Source: CAZJLP01 sp964546955
Lineage (GTDB): Bacteria > Verrucomicrobiota > Verrucomicrobiia > Opitutales > Opitutaceae
Direction: 5' to 3'
DNA length: 64,000 nucleotides
Assembly (NCBI GenBank): GCA_964546955.1
Contig: CAZJLP010000008.1
Location: 58,286-122,285, forward strand
Part shown: positions 17,553-26,848 of the stretch, in pieces
Numbering within the stretch: the stretch's first letter is position 1
Layout: the number at the start of each line of letters is the position of its first letter
Position numbers and translations under genes: made by a program
The notes under the pieces: generated by a model
Seen by the model: only the letters and a program-made list of their open reading frames with translations
What the model was told of the DNA's origin: nothing
Database searches by the model: none

Positions 17553-17710
17553 AGGGGCGGGCCTCCGGACCGCCTGTCGAAGGGGCCACGCTGGCTAGGA
17601 AAACGCGTTTGACGCTGTTCAGCGCTGCGCAGATGTCGACGTGCGGCGTCGGTCGCACACGACGGCGAGTCCAGCGGCCTCTCCCTACCTTTCGATCCGT
17701 TTAGTTGAGG
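17553..17710. repeat. Dispersed ~150-bp palindromic repeat, copy 2
   Basis: The left part GGCGGGCCTCCGGACCGCCT is mirrored by CGACGGCGAGTCCAGCGGCC near 17660-17680. The centre has TTCAGCGCTGCGCAGATGTC and the tail CCCTACCTTTCGATCCGTTT, then AGTTGAG. It lies between the convergent ends of the membrane protein gene and iorB. Confidence 0.85.
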
Positions 17711-17720
17711 GCGGCGGGGC

Positions 17721-19967
17721 TCAGCTCCAGCTGAGGTCGGTTTTGATCCAGGGCATTTCGCGAATGCGTTTGCCGGTGGCGGCGAAGATGGCGTTGCAGA
17801 CGGCGGGGGCGACGGGAGGGAGGGCGGGTTCGCCCAAGCCGGTGGGCGGGTTGTCGGTCAGCAGCCAGTGCGTTTCGACCTTCTTCGGCGCGTCATTGAT
17901 GCGTAGGAGCGGGTAGTCGTTGAAGTTGTTCTGAACGATGCGGCCCTTGTCGAGGTCGAGATCCTGGTACCAAGCGGCGCTGAGGCCGTCGATCACCGAG
18001 CCTTCGACTTGGTTTTCGCCTCCGCTCGGGTTGACGATCTGCGAACCGACGTCGGCCGCCGTCACAACGCGATCGACGTGCAGCGTGCCGTCCTTGTCGA
18101 CGGTGACCTCGGCGACCTGGGCGAAATACCCGCGGTGGCTGAAGTGGAACGCGATGCCCTGGCCCTGACCTTTGGCGAACTTCTTTTTGCCCCATCCGGC
18201 CTTTTCGGCGGCGAGCTTGAGTACGTTGCGCATGCGCCCCGCGGCGTAGGCTCCGCGTTCGCCTGGGACGGTTTCGCGATCGCCGAGCAACTCGAGCCGG
18301 AATTCGAAGGGATCGCGGCCGGCCGCGTGGGCCAGTTCATCGATGAAGCTATGGATGACCCATGCGAATACGCAACTGCCGGGAGCGCGCCAGGGACCCA
18401 TCGGAATGCCGCATTCGAGGATGGTTTGTTCGGCTTGGTAATTGCCGAGGAACCGGGCGGGAAATTCATCCGGGCTCAGACTGCCGCCGCTGCCGGCGGC
18501 CAAATTTCCGGCGCTGCCGCCGACATTTCCGAAGGAAATGAAGTGATTCTTCCACGCGGCGACTTTACCCTGGTCGTCGACCGCGCCCTTTAGGAAATGG
18601 AAGCCGCCCGGACGGAAGTGATCGTGGTGCAGATCGTCCTCGCGCGTCCAGGTGAGTTTGATCGGAACACCCGCCTGTTTGGCGATGGCCGCGGCTTCGA
18701 CCACGTAATCGTTGCTCAAGCGACGGCCGAAGCCGCCACCGGCGCGGATGATATGGATGGTGATATTTTCCTTGGGGATGTTGAGCGCGCGTGACACCAA
18801 GTCCTGGCCGCCGGAGGGGCTCTGACTCGGGGCCCAGATCTCGACCTTGTCGCCTTTCACTTCAGCCGTGCAGTTCTGCGGCTCGAGGTTGGCGTGAGAA
18901 ATAAAGGGATAGGTGTAGGCCGCTTCCACGACTTTCTTCGCCTTGCCGAACGCGGCTTCGACGTCTCCGTCTTTGCGCAATGGAGTCGCGCCCGCTTTGC
19001 TGGAAAGCTCCTTCGCTTTCGCGACAAAACCGGCCCAGCTGTCATTGGCGTACTTGCCTTCGTCCCATTTGACTTCGAGTTGTTTGCGGGCGGAGAAGGC
19101 GGCCCAGGTCGAGTCCGCCACGATGGCGACGCCGGGGACGAGTCCCCGCAGGTTATTGGTGCCCTCGATCACGAAGGCGTGCTTAACGCCCGGGAGAGAT
19201 TTGATCTTGTCGAGATTCGCGCTGACGACCTTGCCGCCGAACACGGGGCATTTGTGGAATACCGCGTAGAGCATGCCCGGCCGTTTTGTGTCGAGGCCGT
19301 AGAGGGGCTTGCCGGTGACGATAATCGAATTGTCCACGCCGCCGATGCGCGTGCCGATGATCTTGAAGGACTTTGGATCCTTGAGTGGAACGGACTTTGC
19401 GTCGGGTACGGGCAGCGCCGCCGCTTTATCGACCAGCTCAGCGTAGGTCAGTTTACGATCGGTGGGCCGATGGACGACCGTGCCTTTGTCGGCGAAGCAC
19501 TCGGCATCCGGCACGCTCCAGGTTTTGGCGGCGGCGGTGATGAGCATTGTCCGGGCCGTGGCTCCGGCGCGGCGCATCGGGTCGTAGGAATTGGGCGTGG
19601 AAGAGCTGCCGCCGGCACCCTGTTGGCCGTATTTGGGATCGAGGTCGGCGGGGACGACTTTCACGGATTTCCAGTCCACCTCGAGTTCCTCTGCGAGGAT
19701 CATGGGGAGGGAGGTGCGGATACCCTGGCCCACTTCGGGGCGAGTGGCGAAAATAGTGACCGTGCCATCCGACGCGAGGCGGACAAACGCATTCGGAGTG
19801 AAGTCGCCTTTGCCGGCTGTCTCCGATGCCCTGACGACTTCGGCTCCAAAGGCATCCGTGGCTGAGCGGAAGTACACACCCAGCATGAGGCCGCTGGTGG
19901 CGAGACCGGAAAGCTTCAGGAACGACCGGCGGCTGTGCGAGGGCAAGAGAGGGGTGGAAGCGCTCAT
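17721..19967 (-). CDS. iorB: Molybdopterin-binding subunit of an isoquinoline 1-oxidoreductase-type aldehyde oxidase
   Basis: The 748-residue protein starts at the ATG at 19967, overlapping the iorA stop by four bases. A twin-arginine export signal is visible at residues ~11-20 (SRRSFLKLSG) followed by a hydrophobic stretch, so the folded heterodimer is exported with cofactor. Molybdenum-site signatures include GGGFGRRLSNDYVVEAA, MGPWRAPGS and, near the C-terminus, GLGEPALPPVAPAV with the catalytic Glu. Two-subunit enzymes of this class lack a separate FAD subunit and pass electrons to a cytochrome. The substrate is unknown: IorAB oxidises isoquinoline, while most relatives act on aldehydes. 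Confidence 0.9.
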   Translation of the reverse strand: MSASTPLLPSHSRRSFLKLSGLATSGLMLGVYFRSATDAFGAEVVRASETAGKGDFTPNAFVRLASDGTVTIFATRPEVGQGIRTSLPMILAEELEVDWKSVKVVPADLDPKYGQQGAGGSSSTPNSYDPMRRAGATARTMLITAAAKTWSVPDAECFADKGTVVHRPTDRKLTYAELVDKAAALPVPDAKSVPLKDPKSFKIIGTRIGGVDNSIIVTGKPLYGLDTKRPGMLYAVFHKCPVFGGKVVSANLDKIKSLPGVKHAFVIEGTNNLRGLVPGVAIVADSTWAAFSARKQLEVKWDEGKYANDSWAGFVAKAKELSSKAGATPLRKDGDVEAAFGKAKKVVEAAYTYPFISHANLEPQNCTAEVKGDKVEIWAPSQSPSGGQDLVSRALNIPKENITIHIIRAGGGFGRRLSNDYVVEAAAIAKQAGVPIKLTWTREDDLHHDHFRPGGFHFLKGAVDDQGKVAAWKNHFISFGNVGGSAGNLAAGSGGSLSPDEFPARFLGNYQAEQTILECGIPMGPWRAPGSCVFAWVIHSFIDELAHAAGRDPFEFRLELLGDRETVPGERGAYAAGRMRNVLKLAAEKAGWGKKKFAKGQGQGIAFHFSHRGYFAQVAEVTVDKDGTLHVDRVVTAADVGSQIVNPSGGENQVEGSVIDGLSAAWYQDLDLDKGRIVQNNFNDYPLLRINDAPKKVETHWLLTDNPPTGLGEPALPPVAPAVCNAIFAATGKRIREMPWIKTDLSWS

Positions 19968-20479
19968 TTGGAGCCCTCCTTTCCGTTGACTGGCGCCGAA
20001 GACGGGGCCGAGCGCGACCCGGCCCCGGCGAGTTCCGCGGCCTTGTGGATGCCGGCGCGAATGCGAACGTAGGTAGCGCAGCGGCAGAGGTTGCCGGCCA
20101 TCGCTTCGTCGATCTCTGCGTCCGTGGGTTTCGGTTTGGCTTTGAGCAGCGCCGCAGCGGTCATGATTTGACCCGATTGGCAGTAGCCGCATTGCGGAAC
20201 ATCCAGGTCACACCAGGCCTTTTGCAGCGGGTGCGAGCCGTCCGACGACAGGCCTTCGATCGTCAAGATGGAGCGATTGCCGACGGCGGAAACGGGCAGC
20301 TGGCAGGAACGGGTGGGCTGGCCGTCGATATGGAGGGTGCACGCTCCGCATACGCCGATCCCGCACCCATACTTCGTGCCGACCAAGTCGAGGTTGTCGC
20401 GCAATACCCAGAGGAGAGGAGTGTCCGGGGCAACGTCGACCGAGCGCGACTGCCCATTAACCGAGATCGTGTGCTTCAT
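19964..20479 (-). CDS. iorA: 2Fe-2S subunit of an isoquinoline 1-oxidoreductase-type enzyme
   Basis: The 171-residue protein carries two [2Fe-2S] clusters that relay electrons from the molybdenum site of IorB. The plant-ferredoxin-type cluster is bound by C39, C44, C47 and C59 (CGIGVCGAC...C); the second, xanthine-oxidase-type cluster by C97, C100, C132 and C134 (CGYC...CRC). There is no export signal, consistent with hitch-hiking on the Tat signal of IorB. A ~20-residue Ser/Ala-rich tail extends beyond the usual end. It is the first gene of the iorA-iorB operon. Confidence 0.92.
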   Translation of the reverse strand: MKHTISVNGQSRSVDVAPDTPLLWVLRDNLDLVGTKYGCGIGVCGACTLHIDGQPTRSCQLPVSAVGNRSILTIEGLSSDGSHPLQKAWCDLDVPQCGYCQSGQIMTAAALLKAKPKPTDAEIDEAMAGNLCRCATYVRIRAGIHKAAELAGAGSRSAPSSAPVNGKEGSK

Positions 20480-20523
20480 AAGGGGGAACGAGAAGGGATC
20501 GGGGGAGGGGGAAGACGGGGCAA

Positions 20524-20550
20524 ATTGTTACACGTGTGTAGGACAGTCAA
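20524..20550 (-). promoter_or_regulatory. Possible iorAB promoter
   Basis: On the minus strand TTGACT (20550-20545) precedes TAACAAT (20530-20524), 45 bases upstream of the iorA start. The 14-bp spacer is shorter than normal. An ACACGTGT palindrome lies inside the spacer and could be an operator. Confidence 0.25.
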
Positions 20551-20700
20551 CCGCGGGAGGGTGACATTTCGGAGGATAGGGGCAAAAGGCTGAAAGCGTG
20601 AGGAGAGATAGTTAATCGTTGGCAGTTGGTGGTTAGGTTCGGGCGTTTGCTAGCTGCCGTTTCTTGCGGCGGGCTGGTAGCTGCCAACTACCCACTGTAA

Positions 20701-21243
20701 CTACCGCTCTACCGCAACTTTTGCGGTCGACCGTTTTTCGAGCCAGTCGACGATGGCGGTGTCGTTGGATTCGTGGCGCCAGACGAGGCTCAGGAACTCG
20801 GTGGGGTGGATATCGTGAGTCTTGAAAAAAGCCCGATCTCCGCCGCAGCAGTACATGAGAGAAGCGGGGAGTTCGCCGCGGAGCTTGGCTTTGGCTTTCG
20901 GGATGAGGCGGGGGAGCCACTCGATGCCGCGGAGCGCTTCGGTCTTGGGTGGCAGACGTGAGCCGTCGAGAACGATGGAAGAGGGGCGACCTTGTTGGGC
21001 GTTGAGAAAGTAGTCTCGGCGAATCAGTTCGATGCCGAGCGCGACTTCAAATCCCGGCTCCCCGTAGTTGTTGTGGTCTTCCGCATAGTCGTAGAGGTGC
21101 TGTGCGGTTATTCCGTTGGCGGCGAGAAAACGGATTTCGTCGGGGCTGAAGTAGGTTTCCGCCCCGCGCTGCCCTTTGGCGTAGAAGGCAACCGCTTTAT
21201 CGTAGAGGGACCGGAAGCCTTTGTGGAAATCGTAGTGTTTCAT
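20701..21243 (-). CDS. DUF5069-like protein
   Basis: The 180-residue soluble protein starts at MKHYDFHKGFRSLYDKAVAF. It matches the small DUF5069-type family, with the internal phrases LAANGITAQHLYDYAEDHNN and a C-terminal CCGGDRAFFKTHDIHPTEFL segment. Two adjacent cysteines and a histidine in the last third could bind a metal, which is inference. No function is known. Its stop codon lies in an inverted-repeat-like stretch (GTTGGCAG near 20618 and CTGCCAAC near 20682). The start is ~130 bp from the RNase R stop on the same strand. Confidence 0.75.
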   Translation of the reverse strand: MKHYDFHKGFRSLYDKAVAFYAKGQRGAETYFSPDEIRFLAANGITAQHLYDYAEDHNNYGEPGFEVALGIELIRRDYFLNAQQGRPSSIVLDGSRLPPKTEALRGIEWLPRLIPKAKAKLRGELPASLMYCCGGDRAFFKTHDIHPTEFLSLVWRHESNDTAIVDWLEKRSTAKVAVER

Positions 21244-21356
21244 GGCAGAAGAAAGGTGATTGTTAACCGCGCAGCGGATGCAAAGTGGGAAGAAAGAGTT
21301 CTACGTGAGATTCTAACGGGGAACGCCGGGTTGTCCACTGGATCGGCTTGATCGGC

Positions 21357-21382
21357 GGCTCGCTGGCGCTCGCGCCTACGGG
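21357..21382 (+). repeat. Short dispersed motif, copy C
   Basis: GGCTCGCTGGCGCTCGCGCC then TACGGG. This copy runs across the stop codon of the RNase R gene (minus strand), so the motif provides its last codons. Confidence 0.5.
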
Positions 21383-23625
21383 GTGAGTTTGAAGTCGATG
21401 AGGCGTTTGAAGCGGTCGACTTTGTCGACGACGACCTGGATGCGGCCGTTGAGTTCGAGTTTTTTCTTCGAACGTCGGCCGATGAGGGCAGTACCGGCGT
21501 TGTTGAGCGAGTAGTAGTCGTCGGGCAGGGCGGAGGCGGGGACAAAACCGAAGGCCATGGACTCGACGAGTTCGATGAAGAGGCCGTTTTGGCGCACATC
21601 CGTGATGATCGCTTCGAACCTCGTTTTCTGTTTTTTAGCCAGTTCGCGCTCGAAAAATTCCAGGAGCTTGATCTTCACGCTCTCGCGTTCGGCTTCCTGG
21701 CTGTTGATCTCGGTAATGCTCAAGTGGTCGCCCATGCTTTCCATGCGAGCTTTGTTGAAACCGAAATTGTAGCCGGAAGGCGCGGGGTGGCCGCCGTGTT
21801 TAATCAGGTAATAATCGAAGACACGGTGCACCACCAGGTCGGCGTAGCGGCGGATCGGAGACGTGAAGTGAGTATAGTCCTTCTTGTGAAGCCCGTAGTG
21901 GCCGTCTGGAGAAGCGCGATAGGCGGCTTTGCGCAGGCTGCGCAAAAATTGGGTTCGGAGCGTGTATCCCTGGGGATGGGTGCGCAGGGTATTCAACAGT
22001 TTGACCACCTCGGTGCGCTTCGTCAGGTCGCCCACGGTGATACCGAAGGTGGAGACGAACTGCCGATATTCCTCCAGCTTTTCCTCGTCGGGTTCGTCGT
22101 GCACGCGATAGATCGAGGGAAGGTTGTGTGAGCGGGTGAGTTTCGCGACGGCCTCGTTGGCCGCCAGCATGAATTCCTCGATCAGTTGGTGGCTTTCGTC
22201 GTGCTCGATTTTTTCGAGGCGATCCGCGTAGCCCTCGGGATCGACGAAGATTTTGGTCTCCGGCATGTCCAGGTCGAGGCTGCCGTGGTGCATGCGGTCC
22301 TCGCGAAGTTTTTTCCCGATCGCCCAGAGCTTGCGGATCCAGCTTTGCAGGTCGACGAGTTCGAGGCTGCTGAGGTCGCGGAGGGCCCGTCCGGTGGAGC
22401 CGGTTTGGTGTTTGGGTGGAAGCGGAAGGTTCCGAATCTTCTCGAGATCGTTCTCGAAGAGAAAAGCGTACGCCTGTTTGTAGGTCAGCCGTTTTCGGCT
22501 GCGGATGACGGTGTTGGCAAAGGTCGTGTCCTTCAGGCGGGCTTTTTTGTCGAAAACCAGGAAAGCGGCTTTGCAAAGACGATCCTTCGCCTCGACGAGA
22601 GAGCAGAGTCCGTTGGAGAGTTTTTCCGGGAGCATCGGGACGACGGTGCCTACCAGGTAGGTGGAATTGCCGCGTTTCTGCGCCTCGCGATCCAGGGCGG
22701 TCCCCGGCTTCACATAGGCGCTGACGTCGGCGATATGGATGCCGATACGGACGTCGCCGCCGTCGAGATTCTCGAGGGAGAGCGCGTCGTCGAAGTCCTT
22801 GGCGTCGTCGGGGTCGATTGTGAAGGTCGGAACGTCGCGATAGTCCAGCCGGCCGAGAAGTTCTTTCGGTTTCACCTCGTCCGGGATGCCGGCGACTTCG
22901 CGTTCGACCTCGGCCGGGAAGGCTGTATCTAGATTATACTTACGGTAGATGCCAGCCAGTTCGGCCCGGGGTTCGAAGGTTTTGCCCAGGCGTTCGACGA
23001 TGCGGCCTTCGAGCTTGTGATGGCGCGCAGCCCAGTCCTCCAGCTTGACTACGACCTTGTCCCCCGCTGCCGGGGTGGGACGGAGTCCGCCTTCCGCGGG
23101 GTCTGGGACGTAGATGTCATGGATCAGCCGCGGATCGTCCGGAGTGACATAGAAGCTGCTGCGAACTTTTTGCAGATGGCCCACGATCGAGTCGCGGGCC
23201 CGCTCGACCACCTTGACTACGCGCCCGCTCCGTTCGAAGCCCCGGCCGTCCCGGCGCCGCGAGAGTTCGCTGAACACCTTGACCGCGACGCGATCGCCGT
23301 GAAGGGCGACGCCGGTGTCTTCGGGGCCTACTTGAATGGCCGAATCGTCGGCTTCCGACTCGCGGGCAGTCTCCGGAATCACCAGGGCCGAGCCGCCTTG
23401 GCGGAAGATGATCTTGCCGGTCAGCAGGTCGCCGTCCCCGGCGAGCGCGACGCGGTCGCCCTTGACCAGGCGCGCATCGCCCGACGAGAGGAGAAGACGG
23501 ATTTCGTGCGCGAGCGAGCGACGATCCTTTTTAGCCAGCCCGAGTTGGCGCCCGAGGTCGTGTTCGCTGGAAGGCCGGTATTCCGGCTGGCGGAGATGGG
23601 CGAGAAGACGTTCGCGGAGTTTCAT
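21376..23625 (-). CDS. rnr: Ribonuclease R
   Basis: The 749-residue 3'-to-5' exoribonuclease degrades structured RNA in turnover and quality control. Domains in order: an N-terminal winged-helix-like region (~1-65), two cold-shock-type domains (~65-245), the RNB catalytic domain (~255-600) with FTIDPDDAKDFDDALSLE carrying the Mg2+-binding aspartates and TSPIRRYADLVVHR, then an S1 domain (~645-730). The short tail lacks the Lys-rich extension of E. coli RNase R. It is divergent from glgA with an 83-bp gap holding both start regions. Confidence 0.95.
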   Translation of the reverse strand: MKLRERLLAHLRQPEYRPSSEHDLGRQLGLAKKDRRSLAHEIRLLLSSGDARLVKGDRVALAGDGDLLTGKIIFRQGGSALVIPETARESEADDSAIQVGPEDTGVALHGDRVAVKVFSELSRRRDGRGFERSGRVVKVVERARDSIVGHLQKVRSSFYVTPDDPRLIHDIYVPDPAEGGLRPTPAAGDKVVVKLEDWAARHHKLEGRIVERLGKTFEPRAELAGIYRKYNLDTAFPAEVEREVAGIPDEVKPKELLGRLDYRDVPTFTIDPDDAKDFDDALSLENLDGGDVRIGIHIADVSAYVKPGTALDREAQKRGNSTYLVGTVVPMLPEKLSNGLCSLVEAKDRLCKAAFLVFDKKARLKDTTFANTVIRSRKRLTYKQAYAFLFENDLEKIRNLPLPPKHQTGSTGRALRDLSSLELVDLQSWIRKLWAIGKKLREDRMHHGSLDLDMPETKIFVDPEGYADRLEKIEHDESHQLIEEFMLAANEAVAKLTRSHNLPSIYRVHDEPDEEKLEEYRQFVSTFGITVGDLTKRTEVVKLLNTLRTHPQGYTLRTQFLRSLRKAAYRASPDGHYGLHKKDYTHFTSPIRRYADLVVHRVFDYYLIKHGGHPAPSGYNFGFNKARMESMGDHLSITEINSQEAERESVKIKLLEFFERELAKKQKTRFEAIITDVRQNGLFIELVESMAFGFVPASALPDDYYSLNNAGTALIGRRSKKKLELNGRIQVVVDKVDRFKRLIDFKLTP

Positions 23626-23708
23626 GCGGTCAAAGGGCGAAGCGCGATACGCGATGCGCGGAAAATGGTTATTGGAATGGTCGGAGGATGTTGCCTAGCG
23701 TGAGGACG

Positions 23709-25157
23709 ATGAAAATCGTTCACGCAGCGAGCGAACTTTTTCCGTACGTGAAGACGGGCGGCCTGGCCGACGCCGTCGGATCGTTGGCGGCGACGCTCGC
23801 GGACCATGGTCACGAAGTGTCGGTGTTCGTTCCCGGCTACCGGGCGGCGCTGGACCACAAGGATGCGGCGGCGGCGACGCGCGTGATGCGGTTGAAGATC
23901 GAAATGGGCGATGTCTTCATGACTGGCGATGTCAGGATGTTTTCGCCGCGGACGAACCTGAAGATATATCTCGTTTGCCGGGAGGAGTTCTTCGATCGAA
24001 GGGGCCCTTACGGCACCGGAGAACGGGATTACGAGGACAATCACCACCGGTTTATCTTCTTTTGCAAGGGTGTGGTCGAGACCCTGCGTCTGGCGGACAT
24101 CCGCGCCGATATCGTGCATGCGCACGACTGGCAGGCGGCGTTGCTGCCGCTGTTGCTGCGTTATGCGGAGCGACGGCATGGAGTGACGCTGGCGATGAAG
24201 ACCCTCTTCACCATTCACAACATCGCCTTTCAAGGTGTGTATCCGATGCGGTCTTTTTATCGGACGAATCTGCCGGCCGAGCTGATGAGCGTCGATGGCC
24301 TGGAGTACTATGGGCAGATGAGTTTCATGAAGGGCGGGATTCTTTTTGCGGATCGCGTCACCACGGTGAGCCCACAATACGCGAGAGAAATCCAGACGCC
24401 GGACTTCGGCTGCGGATTGGATGGCGTGATCGCGACCCGCGCGGACGACTTGATCGGATTGCTGAACGGAATCGACACCGCCGTCTGGAATCCCGTCAGC
24501 GACGAACACCTCCCGGCGCGTTATTCGCCCGGAAATATGGCGGGAAAGACGGTGTGCCGGACCGAACTCATCAAGCAGGCCGGTTTGAAGCCGATCGACA
24601 AGGCGAACGTTCCGGTCTTCGGCATGGTTTGCCGCCTGGCGGAGCAGAAGGGGGTGCAGCTCGTCCTGGCGAACCGCGACTTCTTTCTGGGCACGGACTG
24701 CCGGCTTGTCATTCTGGGCGCAGGAGACCGCAAGTTGGAGCAGGGCGTGCGCGAGCTTGCGGCGGCTGCGCCGGAGAAGGTCGCGTTGGTGCCCAAGCTG
24801 GACGAGGCCTTTAGTCATTTGGTGGAGGCGGGAAGCGATTTTTTTCTGATGCCCTCCCTCTTCGAGCCCTGCGGGCTGAATCAAATGTATTCGCAAGCTT
24901 ATGGAACCGTGCCGCTGGTGAGTCGCGTGGGCGGCTTGGTTGACACCGTCATCGACGCCGACGCCGATCCCGAGGCGGGCACGGGGATTACGTTTCCTCC
25001 CACTGCGCACGGCCTGAGAACGGGTCTGGACTCCGCACTCCGTTTGTTCGCCGATCGCTCCCGCCTGGCGGCCGTCCAGGCGCACGGGATGGCGCGCGAT
25101 TTCAGCTGGAAGAGCGCGGCTGCGGGATACGAACAGTTGTACGACGAAACCGTCTGA
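23709..25157 (+). CDS. glgA: Glycogen synthase (ADP-glucose type)
   Basis: The 482-residue GT5 enzyme transfers glucose from ADP-glucose to the growing glucan. The start at 23709 (MKIVHAASELFPYVKTGGLA) is chosen because it begins exactly at the family N-terminus and is preceded by TGAGGA. K15 in the KTGGL motif binds ADP-glucose. The C-terminal Rossmann domain has GMVCRLAEQKGVQ and the catalytic FEPCGLNQMYSQAYGT. No other glg genes adjoin it, but the trehalose genes at 59-64 kb use products of the same glucan pathway. Confidence 0.96.
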   Translation: MKIVHAASELFPYVKTGGLADAVGSLAATLADHGHEVSVFVPGYRAALDHKDAAAATRVMRLKIEMGDVFMTGDVRMFSPRTNLKIYLVCREEFFDRRGPYGTGERDYEDNHHRFIFFCKGVVETLRLADIRADIVHAHDWQAALLPLLLRYAERRHGVTLAMKTLFTIHNIAFQGVYPMRSFYRTNLPAELMSVDGLEYYGQMSFMKGGILFADRVTTVSPQYAREIQTPDFGCGLDGVIATRADDLIGLLNGIDTAVWNPVSDEHLPARYSPGNMAGKTVCRTELIKQAGLKPIDKANVPVFGMVCRLAEQKGVQLVLANRDFFLGTDCRLVILGAGDRKLEQGVRELAAAAPEKVALVPKLDEAFSHLVEAGSDFFLMPSLFEPCGLNQMYSQAYGTVPLVSRVGGLVDTVIDADADPEAGTGITFPPTAHGLRTGLDSALRLFADRSRLAAVQAHGMARDFSWKSAAAGYEQLYDETV

Positions 25158-25160
25158 CCT

Positions 25161-25183
25161 GACCGACGCGATTCGCGTCGGTC
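25161..25183 (+). terminator. Perfect hairpin after glgA
   Basis: GACCGACGCG pairs with CGCGTCGGTC across an ATT loop, starting four bases after the glgA stop. It is followed by AATTTGAAATT rather than a clean T-run, so termination strength is uncertain. Confidence 0.6.
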
Positions 25184-25334
25184 AATTTGAAATTGGAAAT
25201 TGGAGACCCTGCGACGGCAGATCGGAACTCCCGCTTGCAGGTCGATTTCCGGCCCGCGTGAATTGAAGTTTGGCGGGGTGTACGCTACGGTGAGCGTTTG
25301 ACGGTCTCAAATTTCAGATTTCAAATCTCAAATC
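25184..25334. repeat. Intergenic element with long inverted arms (AATTTGAAATT type)
   Basis: The left arm 25184-25208 (AATTTGAAATTGGAAATTGG then AGACC) is mirrored by 25303-25334 (GGTCTCAAATTTCAGATTTC and onward). The right arm ends five bases before the photolyase ATG, so the element supplies that gene's ribosome-binding region. Confidence 0.7.
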
Positions 25335-25338
25335 GCGG

Positions 25339-26781
25339 ATGAAATCCCCCTGCCTTCTTTGGTTCCGGCAGGATTTACGGTTGCGGGATAACGAGGCCCT
25401 GCGGGCGGCGGCGGAGCGGGGCGGTGGGATAGTGCCTGTTTTTATCTGTGACGAAGGGGTCGAGGGCCTTGGCCAAGCGTCGCGTTCGTGGCTCCACCGA
25501 TCTCTCGCCGCATTGGATGAGTCGCTCGGCCAGCGCGGTTCGCGGCTCACGATCGCGCGGGGTCCGGCCTGGCCCACCCTGCAACGGCTGCGGCAGGAAA
25601 CCGGCGCGGAGGCAGTGTACTGGAATCGTTGTTACGAGCCGGCAGCGATCGCGCGCGACACGCGGGTGAAGGAGGCGCTGCGGGCCGAAGGGTCCGAAGC
25701 GAAAAGCTTCAATAGTTCGCTGCTCTACGAACCGCCTACGATCGCCAATAAACAAGGCCGACCATTCCAGGTCTTCACGCCTTTCTGGCGGTATTGTCAG
25801 ACCCGTCCCGTTCCGGAAGAGGTACCCTCGGTCGCGAAGCATCTGCCGGGTCCCGCGAAATGGCCGAAAACACTCTCCATCGACGCGCTCGGGCTGCGAC
25901 CCGCGGTGCCGTGGGATTCCGGGTTTTACGAGGTTTGGGAACCGGGGGAGGCAGGAGCGCGCCGGCGATTAAAAAAGCTCCTGGCGAACAAGGCGGAAGC
26001 TTACGCGGAGCGGCGCGATTTCCCCGGGGACGACGCGACGTCGCGACTTTCGCCCCACCTCCATTTCGGTGAGATCGGGCCGCGGCAAATCTGGGCGGCG
26101 GCGCACGCTCTTTCCCGTGAGAGCGGAGTGTATCCGGCGAATCGAGGGGTGCAGAAGTTTTTGCAGGAACTCGGCTGGCGCGAGTTTGCGTATCATCTCC
26201 TGTACCACTTTCCGCATACGGTGGACCAACCGCTGCGGGACGAGTTCAAAGCGTTTCCGTGGGAAACCCAGGGGGCCGAAGAGAAACTGCGGTTGTGGGA
26301 GGAAGGACGGACCGGGTATCCGATCGTCGACGCGGGGATGCGGCAATTGTGGAGGACCGGTTGGATGCACAACCGAGTGCGGATGGTAACCGGCTCGTTT
26401 CTGGTAAAACACCTGCGACTGCCCTGGACGAAAGGGGCGGCTTGGTTTCACGACACCCTCGTCGATGCGGATTTGGCGAACAATACCCTCGGGTGGCAGT
26501 GGACAGCCGGCAGCGGCGCGGACGCGGCCCCGTATTTTCGGATATTTTCGCCGGTGTTGCAGGGCGAGAAATTCGACGCGCACGGGCGGTATGTCAGAGC
26601 GTGGCTGCCGGAGCTGGCCAAGCTCCCAGACCGGTTTCTGCATCGGCCGTGGGAGGCGCCAGGGGAGGTTTTGGCGCTGGCCGGCGTGCAGTTGGGCGTG
26701 AACTACCCGCGGCCGATGGTGGATCATGCGACGGCACGGACAGCGGCGCTCGCAGCTTACGAGGGGATGAAGGATTCTTAG
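25339..26781 (+). CDS. phrB: Deoxyribodipyrimidine photo-lyase (class I photolyase/cryptochrome family)
   Basis: The 480-residue flavoprotein should repair cyclobutane pyrimidine dimers in UV-damaged DNA using blue light. The N-terminal alpha/beta antenna domain begins LLWFRQDLRLRDNEAL. The C-terminal FAD domain carries the family blocks FLQELGWREFAYHLLYHFP, GYPIVDAGMRQLWRTGWMHN, RMVTGSFLVKHL and DADLANNTLGWQWTAGSG. The ANNTLGWQW...G and MRQLW..GWMHN blocks fit a CPD photolyase rather than a sensory cryptochrome, though 6-4 specificity cannot be excluded. The gene has no obvious operon partner; the next gene is 275 bp away, with a repeat element between. Confidence 0.92.
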   Translation: MKSPCLLWFRQDLRLRDNEALRAAAERGGGIVPVFICDEGVEGLGQASRSWLHRSLAALDESLGQRGSRLTIARGPAWPTLQRLRQETGAEAVYWNRCYEPAAIARDTRVKEALRAEGSEAKSFNSSLLYEPPTIANKQGRPFQVFTPFWRYCQTRPVPEEVPSVAKHLPGPAKWPKTLSIDALGLRPAVPWDSGFYEVWEPGEAGARRRLKKLLANKAEAYAERRDFPGDDATSRLSPHLHFGEIGPRQIWAAAHALSRESGVYPANRGVQKFLQELGWREFAYHLLYHFPHTVDQPLRDEFKAFPWETQGAEEKLRLWEEGRTGYPIVDAGMRQLWRTGWMHNRVRMVTGSFLVKHLRLPWTKGAAWFHDTLVDADLANNTLGWQWTAGSGADAAPYFRIFSPVLQGEKFDAHGRYVRAWLPELAKLPDRFLHRPWEAPGEVLALAGVQLGVNYPRPMVDHATARTAALAAYEGMKDS

Positions 26782-26848
26782 GTTCGTGCTCTTTACTCCT
26801 CTCGTACGAGTAAGAGATTGATTGGGGCCGTCGGCCGTCAACCTCCGC

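Noticed and set aside
20612..20706. Another mirrored-arm element at the DUF5069 gene end
   Set aside because: Pairing is limited to about 8-10 bases (GTTGGCAG), too short to count with the clear examples.
23622..25085. 487-codon frame antisense to glgA
   Set aside because: Glycogen synthase motifs on the plus strand are complete; the antisense product is His/Arg-rich without domains.
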